Assembly: GCA_038380435.1 (NCBI GenBank)
Contig: JAWZYU010000128.1
Span: 372,001-436,000, forward strand
Direction of reading: 5' to 3'
Length of the DNA stretch: 64,000 nt
Source: Ryuthela nishihirai
Lineage: Eukaryota; Arthropoda; Arachnida; Araneae; Heptathelidae
Part shown: positions 21,316 through 31,682 of the stretch, one piece after another
Position numbering within the stretch: position 1 is the first letter of the stretch
Layout of the letters: every line of letters begins with the position of its first letter
Notes under the pieces: generated by a model
The model's database searches: none
Told to the model about the DNA's origin: nothing
The model's input: only the letters and a program-made list of their open reading frames with translations
Program-made: the position numbers and the translations under genes

Positions 21316-22125
21316 TTACGCGCAGTTAGTAGCATTGTCGTGCATGAAACAGCCGTCACCTGCTGGATAAAAAGTCAACATTGCAGGATGGACTATATCG
21401 GCAACAATGTTCAGATAATCCTTGGAGGACACCCGACCTTTCAGCAACATCAGGAGACCCTTTCCGTACCAACAGAGCCGCCCCACACCATTACGCCATT
21501 TCCAGAACCTTGAGTTGTGTTTATAAGGTAAGCTGCATTCCATTGCTTCATAGGGCTCCCAAAAAATCAATCTGGCTACCGTTGGTAGCCAGATAGTTTT
21601 TTGGGACAAAACAAGGTGTACCGCAACAAGGTGTACCGCAACAAGGTGTACCGCAACTCGCTGGACCACACGATTTTTTTCTGTCTTCCAGTGTCCAGTC
21701 CACGGTGTTCCTGACACCACTGTAGACGACTTCGGAAAAATTATTAGTTTCCATATAGGCATGCGACTGCTAATACCCATCCTTTTCAATTCCCTGCGCA
21801 TAGTTCGCTGAGATATGTGTCGGGAACAGCCTTCACTGAATGCTTCGGTCAACTGCTGTACATAGGAAGTCCTGTTTCTCCGTATAAGCGATCTCAGACG
21901 ACAGCGATCTCGTTCCTGACAGCTTGTCGTTGCGCCACACTTACGCCTCTTAGACAAGCAATGAGGGTTATTTTCCCACTGATTAAAAACCCGGATTACC
22001 ACTGATTAAAAACTTTTCAGAAACCAGTCGTTTCTGCTGTTTTAAAATCGTCGCTCCAGTCAGACGAGCACCCACAATAATCCTTTATCGAACCCCGAAA
22101 TATTCTTTGTTTTTCCCATTGTGAT
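21316..22125 (-). pseudogene. Tc1-type transposase, decayed
   Basis: The frame starts near 22122 (MGKTKNISGFDKGLLWVLV) and, after stops, runs 21316-22002. It has the helix-turn-helix part (NPHCLSKRRKCGATTSCQER, RTMRRELKRMGISSRMP), then a mid-region corrupted by a palindrome (21558-21605) and a 15-bp triplication. NGVGRLCWYGKGLLMLLKGRVSSKDYLN and PAGDGCFMHDNATNCA follow, where HDNA is the second Asp of the DDE catalytic triad. The C-terminal part continues, frameshifted, to about 21030. It would cut and paste at TA sites, but the lesions preclude function. Confidence 0.83.
21611..21655 (-). repeat. 15-bp triplication inside the Tc1 transposase frame
   Basis: ACAAGGTGTACCGCA occurs three times without gaps. 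On the coding strand it adds an in-frame five-residue repeat (VAVHL three times). Confidence 0.97.
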
Positions 22126-22261
22126 CAACACTACTGACGAGCAGCCGCCTTAAATACTTGCCTAGATTACGTAATGATGCACGTTATCACGTATTTTGCA
22201 TATATGCTGCGCAAGTGACGTTTACGTGCTTCTGCTTAAAGGTTACTTATTCAGTGGCCAA

Positions 22262-22625
22262 TGTCTGTAGATGCTTACGCAGAATTTTGGGCATTAGGTG
22301 GTTTTATTTTGTACCTAATGATGAGGTTAGGAGTCATTCCTTTGAGCAGCATTTTGTGTAGAGAGAGACTGCTTTGGTTTGGTCATGTTGCCTGTATGCA
22401 TAGCTGCAGATTGGCAAATAAGATTATGAGTAGTATGCCCAAAGGCTTCAGGAAAACGTGAGACCTAGGATGAGATGGACAGACAATATCAAGTAGGACC
22501 TTGCTAGAAATGGTCTACAGTGGCCAAATGAAGCAGCTGTAGCGCAGGACAGACAGGTGTGGAGAGCAAAATTACACAGTCTGGTAGAACCTTCATCGCG
22601 CATTGCTGCATGTCGATTTTGTATG
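22262..22625 (+). pseudogene. LINE reverse-transcriptase C terminus (RTE/endonuclease-RT type)
   Basis: The plus-strand translation, with one frameshift near 22365, reads NVCRCLRRILGIRWF, NDEVRS, then LSSILCRERLLWFGHVACM, NKIMSSMPKGFRK, RPRMRWTDNI and LARNGLQWPNEAA. The RRxLGIxW and RxRWFGHVxRM signatures are characteristic of the C-terminal domain of endonuclease-reverse transcriptases common in arthropod RTE/CR1-like elements. It starts exactly at the right end of the Tc1 element. Confidence 0.8.
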
Positions 22626-22634
22626 TGTGTATGT

Positions 22635-23040
22635 AGAATTCAATTGAGTAATCGGGAATTGCAAAAGTGGTTTCTTACTTGGGAAATGCCGCAGTGGATT
22701 TCCCATCATCTGTAATTTCTTCAATATCTAATTAATTTTGAAAAGAAAACTTCTGGATGCATTTCGATGTTTAATCCCAGTTTCCACGTTAAACATTTCG
22801 GAAACTACCAAATTTATAAATTCGCATTCATTTGTTTGACATACCTTAGAAATGAATTTGAAGATTTTTAAGCAATTGTTATCGTGCTTCCCGTGCAGTA
22901 AGTAGCAGTACTAGAATTTGAGATTGGATCCAACAAGTAATATTTAGTAGATCGTAGATCGTATAATCATATTCGATGTACCAGGTAATAATTTTACCCC
23001 TAACCAACTCCATCCTAAAGATATGCCTATTTGGCATGAG
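22635..23040 (+). repeat. Dispersed repeat Q, copy 2
   Basis: It matches 6403-6782 over about 380 bases. Confidence 0.7.
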
Positions 23041-23089
23041 TAAGAACAAAATATATAAGTAAACCACCCTTAAGAGGGCCCCTAAGGGC

Positions 23090-23360
23090 AAACATAAGAA
23101 AAGCTAAAATTAGCAGTAAAATTGTATAAGAAACCTAAGACGGGTAGGTCTCCTCAGAGAACGCTACTGTTTTAGGCCTCTTGTACGTGTTCAAAACAGT
23201 ATGATCGTAAAGAATCAGAGAAGAAATAATCTCATTGGGATTATTACTTACAGCCTCAAAAAATCTTTTTGAAATGCGTTTTGTATGTGTGTATATATAT
23301 ATAGTCGATGCCCAAGTCTTTATTAAGTTATCTGTTAGTGAGAAACCACAGGGCACGTAA
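23090..23360 (-). mobile_element. Jockey 3' end fragment
   Basis: The minus-strand translation includes KRISKRFFEAVSNNPNEIIS and LILYDHTVLNTYKRPKTVAF, the last residues of Jockey ORF2 as also seen (diverged) at 34420-34525. A short 3' UTR follows. A TA-repeat marks the truncation. Confidence 0.75.
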
Positions 23361-23692
23361 TTTATATTTCAGATAGATAATAATAAATATTTTTTATTCT
23401 AATTTTATGAACGGTAGGTTCATACATGAAAACTAGAGAGAAAATGCCATGTTCGAATTAATAATATAAATCTTTTACCTGGGTAAATCGGGCTATGGAA
23501 CAAATATATCATAAATTCGCATACAAAGTAAACAATTGTAATTATTTGGAATTGAAACAAATTCTGAAATTCAGATCACGCAAATTTGTCAACGTAGGAA
23601 ATGGATCGTACAATTTAACGCAGGGATGTCATAACTGTCGATCGCGACCCACTGTTGGTCTGGGATTTTCGGGCGCAATAAGCTACATGACT

Positions 23693-23985
23693 TGGTCATA
23701 AGGACTCTGAGGAGGTTGGGAGGTAGGCGATCGATCTCACAGCTGTTAGGATACAGATGGAAAGTTCCCGCCAAAGCCATCCGGCGTGTTCATTAACATG
23801 CACAGGATATTGCTATCTAGCACAGAGTGTCGCGGCTTAACGTTCCACCCGACGGACGATGGCCTTTCAAATTCCGTCAGCGTTTCTCATCAGGAGCAGT
23901 GTTGGGGTTAGTAGAACATAATATCAAAACTAGAACTGGCCTGGCGCGCTACCAACTGAGTCACCCCAAGGTCACCTTGATATAC
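23693..23985 (-). mobile_element. SINE-1
   Basis: The reverse complement runs from the head (GGGGTGACTCAGTTGGTAGC) through GCCAGGCCAGTTC to the body and the GTCCTTATGACC end. Box B is disrupted by a substitution of unrelated sequence near 23900. Confidence 0.8.
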
Positions 23986-24139
23986 CATGCCTAGACAGCA
24001 GTTGAGCAGAAGCAGGGGATTTAAATATGCATAAAATTTCCTAAATTTAATTGAAATCTATTAATTTTCAAACCACTTAATATAAAATAATTTGGCTATG
24101 ATGAAGCTGCCTTAATTTCTACGAATATTTTGAAATTGT

Positions 24140-24675
24140 TTAACCCTTTCAGGACCATAAGGTTTCTAAGAGTAAATATTAGTATGTAACTGTTTATTTT
24201 AGTTTGTTTAGACGTAAAATAAATAAAAATCATAAGAAAAATACATAACAATGTGTAGTTTTTTTGGAATATTATGGGAAATATTTTTCCCAATGAACTA
24301 TAAAGGTAACACAAATTATAGTTATTCTTATTATGCAATGTCTTTTATTTATTGGTTTATTAGAACAAAATGTTAACTAAAATAATACAAAATTATGAAA
24401 TAAAATTACTATACAAAATGATGTGCTGATTATGATATTCGGCGAAGCAATTTCTTTTGGTAGTGAGGCAAAGATGGACATTGCACATAGTACATATATT
24501 ATGCGTCCTGACAGTTCTGGTTTTTTTTTCTAAACGTTCCCGTTTACGTAATTGCGTTCGGCATATGTTCTATTTTGACATTCTGTATAAAAAATGCAGA
24601 TAAGGTTATAATTAAATACGACAATCACCAATTTTAAAATGGGAAAAATGTTTCCCTTTGTCGTGAAAGGGTTAA
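24140..24675 (-). mobile_element. piggyBac-like deletion derivative with TTAA ends
   Basis: TTAA stands at both ends (24140-24143 and 24672-24675), with inverted termini CCCTTTCAGGACCA and, reversed, CCCTTTCACGACAA. The ~528-bp body keeps, on the minus strand at 24420-24518, a short frame RTHNICTMCNVHLCLTTKR followed by NCFAEYH. That is the Cys/His-rich C-terminal domain of piggyBac transposases (CxxC...LC...CFxxYH). Everything upstream of it in the transposase is gone. Known for the family: insertion is exclusively at TTAA. Confidence 0.87.
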
Positions 24676-25240
24676 CAGATTCAAGAAAGAATCATTACCA
24701 GCGAAATTTTTTAAAGTTGAATTTAATATTTGCGTTATATATTTGAAAAATCAACAATTTTGTTACTGCACTGTACAGGTCTACATTTAAATCTTTAATC
24801 TCAGCTTCATTAAAACATTTTAAAAACTGTAAAATTTAAAAATTGAAATCCAATTTATTAACAAGCCAGTAAAGTGTATTTTTTTAAAAAGAAACATCCA
24901 TCATGTTTCCTAAATACAGAATTCCTAAGTTAAGCTATCATAATTTCATAATGTTCAAAGTGCCGATTTAGTAAATTGATTGAGGTAAATATATGAGAAT
25001 TTTGATTTAATGAATATCAATATAAAAATTTAACAAGTTAACTTTTCTTTTGAAATAATTATATATTAAATTAGTTCTTTGATGGATATAATTGGAAATA
25101 TTTTAATTTGAAAAAAATTGTAAAGAAACCTTTTAGGACATTGGATAAGATCACCGAGTGGAATTTCGGAGAGAATCGATCGCAGATATCTGAGGGGTCA
25201 AAGCACGTGATATATCACCAGGAAGTCGTGAGTCCGGACA
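24676..25240. other. AT-rich sequence, no recognised feature
   Basis: No coding or repeat signal was found before the SINE-1 fragment at 25240. Confidence 0.4.
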
Positions 25241-25370
25241 GAGATTCAAGTCCCACCTCAGCCAGTGTTCCGATATATCTAAACTCCCCGCTCTCCCCTC
25301 GGATAGTAGGAGCCACCGACGGGCTTGGAAAGGCCGCCATCTGTCGGTTAAGCCATGGCTTAACATCATT
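25240..25370 (+). mobile_element. SINE-1 fragment
   Basis: Box B-like AGATTCAAGTCCCACC, the CCACCGACGGGCTTGGAAAG body and GTTAAGCCATGG are present. Both ends are truncated. Confidence 0.7.
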
Positions 25371-25385
25371 TCATAATTTAATATG

Positions 25386-26205
25386 AGTGAGATTCGAAGC
25401 CTCGTCTCTTAGAAACATACCACTTATGCTGCCTTTTCTCAGATTGTGTGACCGCATAAACTTTCCGAACATTTTTTTAATTTATTTGATTCACACAGTG
25501 GCGCCATCTATCTGGGAAGTGGACAACACCCTTGCCTCATACAGATGGAATTAATATTTGTCACTAGTAGTCCCGTGGCCGAGTGGTTAGCGCGCTTGGC
25601 TACTGATCTACGGGACCTGGGTTCGAGCCCCGGGTAAGGCATGGATGTTCGTGTTGTTTTCTGCTGAGGTCCTGCCATCCTCTCAGAACTTCTACTGTGG
25701 CATATAAACTGACAGGCTCCTGTCAGACCTCTGTGGCAAGCAGCTGCTTGAGGGGGTATTTATTTTATTTTTTTTTTATAACTGGCATGATTTCAGGAGA
25801 TGTGGGTTAGAATCCCACTCATGGAAAAACCAATTTTTTCAGCTTATTATTTCATGAGTTCCATGTCTACAGGACATATCCTGTGATTCTTTACTACTGA
25901 TTTATTGATTTAACGCCAAGAGCGTGACAAATATTAATTCCATCTGTATAAGGCAACAGAATTGTTCACTTCCCGGATAGATGGCCGCACTGTGCGAATC
26001 AAAATAAAAAATTCTGGAAAATTTATATGGTCACACAAGCTGAGGAAAGGTTAACCATTGGTGGTGTAGTAGAAGCATAACTGGCATGTTTCCAGGAGAC
26101 TTGGCTTCAAATCCCACTCATGGCAAAACCAATTTTTTTCAGCTTATAATTTCATGAGTTCCATGTCTACAGGACATATCCTGTGATTCTTTACTACTGA
26201 TTTAG
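25386..26205. repeat. Large inverted repeat with internal direct repeat
   Basis: The left arm 25386-25564 is the reverse complement of 25924-26110 with moderate divergence (shared ATGGAATTAATATTTGTCAC, CAGTG-GGCCATCTATC). The loop holds SINE-2 (25571-25778) and a 126-bp segment (25779-25905), which is repeated directly at 26079-26205 (shared TTTCATGAGTTCCATGTCTA). Confidence 0.9.
25571..25778 (+). mobile_element. SINE-2 (tRNA-derived, second family)
   Basis: Box A GTGGCCGAGTGGTTAGC and box B GGTTCGAGCCCC are intact. The body has GCTGAGGTCCTGCCATCC, GACAGGCTCCTGTCAGACCT and GCAAGCAGCTGCTTGAGGGG, and the tail is T/A-rich. Other copies lie at 30316, 40497, 48160 and 62405. Confidence 0.9.
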
Positions 26206-26469
26206 AAAATTCCCTTTCAGCGTTTTTGATATGTCTTACAGGGAAAATCCCTCATACTTTGCTAGACGGCCATCTGCAGACTGGAGACTCATGACCGCCA
26301 CTAGCGATGACATTACAATCAAAATTTTGATCAAGCATTGGGTTGTTTTCCTTCTTAGTGTTATTTCTCTTCCAGAGTGGACTGCCCTTCTAGGTACCAA
26401 GACCCCAATAGCTTACAGTAGGCAGGGGTACAGAATTCATGTAATATCTGTTAGGAAAGAGATGAACGC

Positions 26470-26720
26470 CACAAGTCAAGGTCAACCAACATGTTCTTTA
26501 ACTTTCACTGAGTACGACTCTCCTATACACGGAGCAGGGCTTAACTTTCCATGTGACGAACGACGGCCTTCCCAAGTGTACCAAACTAAGGTGTTATCTT
26601 TCTTACTAAAGGCAGAATGAGAGTTAATGAAGAATTTTATCAATACAGGTATAACTCGGATTCACAAGAGGAAACCATATTTCATGGCTGGAGCGATACT
26701 GGCTGAGCGAAGGCCACCTT
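26470..26720 (-). mobile_element. SINE-1, degenerate
   Basis: The reverse complement has ACGGAGCAGGGCTTAACTTT-like and GGAAGGCCGTCGTTCGTC segments in family order. The head is lost. Confidence 0.6.
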
Positions 26721-27809
26721 GATACACCAGGGTTGGACAGCCATTGAGCAAGATGAAAGAAAGAAGGGAAATGAAATAGGAATAACAATTTAAGAAATTT
26801 AATTTGTCTAAAATTGATATAAAGTCAACATATTTTTAAACTATAAAAAATAAAATGATTTTTTCGTTATAACTACAGAAAATATTTACGAATACTGCAA
26901 AATCCGCTAGAAAATTTTAATATTCAATAACTACCAGTAATATTGTAAAAGTAGAAATTGAATTAAATTCTGCAATTATTTACATTTAAAAATTATTTTT
27001 TTTTCTTTACTGCACTGTTCGGTCATTTTATGCTTTAGGAGACTTTGTCCCATCCCCTCGTCTCTTTTTGTTCAAGTTCATAACGTACAAATTATAGTTT
27101 CAAAGAACACTCTTTCAATCAATAAACAGCATGCGTAAAATAAAATATTTGGTAGGAAATACGATTAAGTTAAAAGGGAATATTTTCGATATCTTTAGCG
27201 TACACTTCAAATAAAAAATTCAATTCGAGATTAATTAGTAAACAATTTTATTGCGTAAACTAATATAACATGGTCTACAATGAATTGCTGCCAATCAGTC
27301 TTAGAATTCAATGATCTTTCGTTAAATATTTTTATATTAATTTTTAGAAACTTCGCTCAAATGATCAAATTTAATTTTCCTTCTGCTTGCACTACTGCTT
27401 TAAGAATGAAGCATTCATTTACAACATGAGCTGGGGTCATCCTACGCTGTTTTCTTGGAAATGTATTCGTTTTCGTTATGTGACTTATTACAGGCTATCC
27501 GAAAGCTTTATGGCTGATCAGAAAGTCAGCAGCGCTAGGAGATACCTCATTCTGTTCGGCGTGGCATAAAGAGAATATTGGTTCGCTTTCTGAATAATAG
27601 TGCCCATCTGTGAAACATTTGAAAAAAGGCGAGATGCCCAAACGTTTAGTAACTCCTGCTTTAGAGCAATATGAATTAAAAATATTACATTTCGAATTCA
27701 ATGTGTGAAATTTTTAACATATTTTCTGTCAGTAATATGTATATAGAATATTTTTAAAACAATAATAAAAATAGCTTTATTTACGCTTTGGTACGATTAT
27801 ATATATATA
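26720..27809. other. AT-rich sequence with a faint minus-strand coding trace
   Basis: 27405-27700 reads on the minus strand through one stop (KCFTDGHYYSESEPIFSL, then NTFPRKQRRMTPAHVVNECF), loosely like the C terminus of a LINE with an RNase H-type domain. This is too weak to name. The remainder shows nothing. Confidence 0.3.
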
Positions 27810-27811
27810 TA

Positions 27812-28720
27812 CAGTCATATCAGAATAATACGACTACCTACTATAGTATATGTATGATAGGTGGTCATATTAATCCGATACGACTGTGTATACATTTTCC
27901 TGCTAAGCGTTATGGCTTTTTAGCAGGTTTCTTTGAAACACGTGATAGGATAAATAAAGAATGAGACATGTATGATGAAAAATAAACACATAATTAAAAA
28001 CAGAAAAAGCAAGTCGCTCCGAGTGCCTATGCTGACCTCTGTTCACCATCGAAAACGCCTACAATGGGCACGCAAGAATTAAGACTGGACCTTGAATCAT
28101 TGGAAAAAGGTCGTCTGGTCCGATGAATCTCGTTGCCTATTGCACCAGGTGGACGACCGCGTATGTGGGTGTCGTTTACCTGGAGAAGTGTTGGCACCAG
28201 AATACACCATGGGGTAAAAACAAGCCAGTGGAAGATGTGTAATGCTTTGGGCAAAGTTCCGCCGGGAAACCCTGGGTCCAGTAATGTGAAGGAAACTATG
28301 ACGTCTAAAACCTTCCTAAACGTCATTGCAGACCCGGTACATCGTTTCATGGCAACGGTATTTCCCTCTACTAGTGCCTTCTTTCAACAGGATAATGCGC
28401 CATGCCAGACTGCCCGTATTGTTCGTGAATGGTTCTTGGAACATGAGGAAAATTACAGGTATTGCCCTGGTCTCCAAATTGCTCAGACATCAATTCAATC
28501 GAATATCTGTGGTTTGTGTTAGAACAGCATATCCGATCTGCGGCGGCTCAATCACATAACTTATAAGAGTTAAAGGATCTGCTAGTAACGTGTTGGTACC
28601 AGATACCTCAAGACACTTTTAGAAATATTCTAGTGTCCATACCTCGCCAGGTAAGAGCTGTACGTGGAGGACAAACATTGTAGTAGGTACGTAGTCATAA
28701 TGTTTTGGCTCTTCAGTGTG
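27812..28720 (+). mobile_element. Second Tc1/mariner-type transposon, decayed
   Basis: The left terminus (27812-27847) and the right terminus (28677-28720, reversed) share TCAGAATAATACGACTACCT-like sequence. The left terminus is followed at once by its own inverted copy (to 27886), making a 75-bp hairpin. The plus-strand transposase remnant lies at 28015-28680. Confidence 0.78.
28015..28680 (+). pseudogene. Tc1-type transposase, catalytic domain remnant
   Basis: With several frame changes the plus strand reads HRKRLQWARK and NHWKKVVWSDESR (28100-28133, first catalytic Asp). Then come FFQQDNAPCQTARIVREWF (28380-28436, second Asp), and SDINSIEYLWFVLEQHIR (about 28482-28536, third acidic position in the DINxIExxW block). 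The N-terminal DNA-binding half is absent. Frameshifts and stops make it inactive. Confidence 0.85.
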
Positions 28721-28949
28721 TGACTCAAAAACATCGAGCACATTTTCTCCCCTTTCAGAATCATGTTTGACGTCTGCCATGACATTAGAGGCGTCACAAG
28801 CTTTAATTTGACTCATTAAATGACTCATGTACAATGAGTTTTAATGACTCATGTAAAATTTTAATTTGACTCATGTACAATAGTTTTTCATTAAAGTCGA
28901 ACCCGAGAAAATCCGCCCCACTTTTATCAGAACGAAATAGTGGAGGCAA

Positions 28950-29480
28950 AATTCGAAATAGTTTACGATGGTCATTATATGAGCTTTGACACCTAACTCG
29001 TAAGCATAGTCTCTCGCGTTCGGAAGACACAGTAGAACGACTTTCAATTTTCCCGTTTTTAGGGAGGAAGGATTTTTTTATAGCCTATGACTTCCCTCGC
29101 TTCATAAGCTTTCATTTGACACATAGCTTGTTACTTTCCGCAGTCGCTTTCTGGAGATAGAGTAGAAAAATCACTTTTATAATTTCCCCTTTGTTTAGGT
29201 GGGAAGAAATCATGACAGGTCAGTTTTTCATGACCAACAACAATTTCCCGCGTCAGAAGCTTTCATTTGAGGTATAGTGTGTTACTTTCGGCATTCACGT
29301 TTTGGTGATGTAGCAGAACAATTGTTTTCATATTTCCCCTTTTAGGGATAAAGAAAGCATGGAGGACGATTTTTTTATAGCCTATGACACTCCTCGCTTT
29401 CATTTGTCACAGAAATCACTAAGTTTCTCCATTGCGTTCGAAAGTTATAGTGGAACAGCATTTTGTCAAATCCACAAACC
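28950..29480 (+). repeat. Degenerate ~150-bp tandem repeat, about four units
   Basis: Recurring order: AGCTTTCATTTGA-AC, GTTACTTTCCGC, a TAGTAGAACGA-like core, TTTCCCCTTTTAGGG and TTTTTTATAGCCTATGAC. Units begin near 28970, 29110, 29255 and 29395. Just before it, 28795-28885 holds a short local repeat of AATGACTCATGTACAAT. Confidence 0.7.
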
Positions 29481-29829
29481 GACCAACCGACAAAGGTCAA
29501 AGCGAAAAGCAAAGGAATTTACTTCCCTTGAATGACGGGAGTCACTCGTTTATGGAGTTGTCTCTGGAATGTACCGTTAACGGTTAGGTCACTGACAACT
29601 CATACTCTCATCTTGTTTCCCATCAGAATTATTGTATTTTCAGGTTGTCTTTCCTTTACTGTTCCAGTCTTTATACACTTTATGATAGTTGTTTTCTAAC
29701 AATCAGCGATATATGCTGTTTCTTAGACTGAGGCTCACAAAGACATCTTCTTTTTACATAGACATTTTTCCCATTGAATAGGCAAGTTATACATTTCATA
29801 TCAATAATTTTTATAACATATTTTCTAAA

Positions 29830-30200
29830 ATTATTTATTCAATTTTAGGAACATTGAAAATCACCACAAGAGTTCAAGTAACTCGCCTGTGGGTTTGTAC
29901 AATTTCATAAAACATATTGAAATAGGGAACAAATTTAATACAAATTTTGTAGATGTGATAAAATTTTCCATTCTATTTTAAATTAATGAAAGACAGAAAT
30001 TTAAAAACACAAACGTATACCTACCAAAAATAATGAATATTTACAATATTTAAAGCAGTTTTTCAGTGTCATTATATTCAAAAATCCAGATTTCCAACTT
30101 CTTTTTAAAAGAGTGAATGTTTATTTCATCTTCAAGATTTCCAGGTAAAATATTAAATATTTTTGGTGCGAAATATATATATAACGTTTTATACAACGTT
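29830..30200 (-). mobile_element. CR1/L2-like LINE C terminus
   Basis: The minus-strand translation at about 30070-30180 reads FAPKIFNILPGNLEDEINIH then SFKKKLEIWIF, equivalent to the C-terminal block of the element at 13755. The rest is 3' UTR-like. Confidence 0.65.
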
Positions 30201-30315
30201 TTTTTTAGGAAGAGGTAAAGAAAGATTTACTTGTTTAGCTATTTTTGTATTATAATTTATACGTATAATATTACTTTCAATCCAGTACTTTTTAAGATAT
30301 ATAATGATAATGTGA

Positions 30316-30520
30316 GTCTTCCCGTGGCCGAGTGGTTAGCACGCTTGGCTACTGATCTAAGGGACCTGGGTTCGAGCCCCTGATTAGGCATGAATGTGTG
30401 TGTCGTTTTTCTGCTGAGGTCCTGCCATCCTCTCATATCTCCTACTATGGCATATAAACCGACAGGCTCCTGTCAGACCTCTGTGGCAAGCAGCTGCTTG
30501 AGGGGGTATTTATTTTATTA
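30316..30520 (+). mobile_element. SINE-2 with conserved extra tail
   Basis: Complete tRNA-like head (CCCGTGGCCGAGTGGTTAGC, GGTTCGAGCCCC) and body. It is followed without a gap by a ~150-bp tail (30521-30672: CTATACTACTGTTGGAGAAC ... GCCACGGCCCTAATAAACTG) that also follows the copies at 40497 and 48160. Confidence 0.9.
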
Positions 30521-30671
30521 TTCTATACTACTGTTGGAGAACGAGAACAGTTTTAGAATGAAACCTAAAACGAGAGTGGAGTTAATTTATGGACTACGTT
30601 TATTCAACATTCAACATGGTGAATTAGAGACGTACAGTGCCACGGCCCTAATAAACTGTTCTTTTTTTAAT

Positions 30672-31137
30672 TCTCGTTCTTTTATAACTTGAAATTATAC
30701 TTAAAATCACACTGGTGAAAAATCGAAAGGAATGCGAGAATACGAAACATTTGGGATAACCTGCTCTAGAACAACATGATTTCAAAATATTTCACCTCGA
30801 ATTAAATCTACGAATATTATAAGACATTTTCTTCTAGTAATAAGTATATAGATTTTTTTTTTGTTTTTTAATAATAAGAAAAATAACAAAGTTTTATTCT
30901 TACTTTAATATGTTTATATACATAAATTATCCTTTTAAGCCTTATGTCTTGTCAGCAGAATTCCTTTCAAACACATGATAGGTAGGTTAAAGAACAAGGT
31001 ATGTATAATGGAAAATAAATACATAATTAAAAACAGAAAATAAAACAACAAGAAAAAAACATGAGTTAAAATCCATATATGGAAAAAAATTAACATATAC
31101 AATTATGGATTAAAACTCAATTACAAACATTATGCTA
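30672..31137. other. AT-rich sequence, no recognised feature
   Basis: No coding or repeat signal was seen. Confidence 0.4.
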
Positions 31138-31682
31138 TAATTAAAAATTTAATCACTATCCGAACTATTTTATTATTGTTTAAGTAAATCGAAATAGCAT
31201 TTCGATCGCTGAATACAGAAGAACTAATGTTAGTCACTACTTCTAGTAATATGTGAAGTAAGTCCTTTCCTGTTGCGCGGATCACACAATGATATTTAGA
31301 CCACTGTAACTTAACATGTTTCGACTATTAATGCTTTCTTCAGGAGACGTCCTTTCCTGTTTCACGGGTGACAAAATTTTATTTAGACCACTATAACCTG
31401 ACATGTTCCTACTATTAACGTCTTATGAAGACTTAATAGTTGTTAAGGAATTTATTAAGAAACAAAGAGGTAATTTGTTATTATACTTGTTTCGACTATT
31501 AACGTCTTCCTCAGGAGACGTTAATAGTCGAAACTATGTGCAACAGGAAAGAATTTAATTCACATATTACTACAAGAAGTGACTAACATCTCTACTATCT
31601 TGTATTCACCGATCGAAATGCTATTGTTATTTACTAAAACAATAACGAGACAGCTCGGATAGTAATTAAATTTTTAATTAAC
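31138..31682. repeat. Foldback element with internal direct repeats
   Basis: The arms 31138-31290 and 31540-31682 are reverse complements with scattered mismatches (shared AATAGCATTTCGATCG, GTTAGTCACT). Between them are two ~87-bp direct units starting GTCCTTTCCTGTT at about 31263 and 31350. A perfect hairpin lies at 31489-31534 with 19-bp arms (GTTTCGACTATTAACGTCT). Confidence 0.85.

Larger units (their letters stand above)
21004..22269 (-). mobile_element. Tc1/mariner-type DNA transposon, nearly full length, dead
   Basis: The termini form imperfect inverted repeats: TACACACCGACCACTGAAT at 21004 and, reversed, TACAGACATTGGCCACTGAA from 22269, with TA at both ends as expected for this superfamily. 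The element is about 1.27 kb. The transposase is on the minus strand. Confidence 0.87.

Noticed and set aside
25571..25645. tRNA gene at the head of SINE-2
   Set aside because: The same body follows at four other loci and no terminal T-run ends the tRNA unit.
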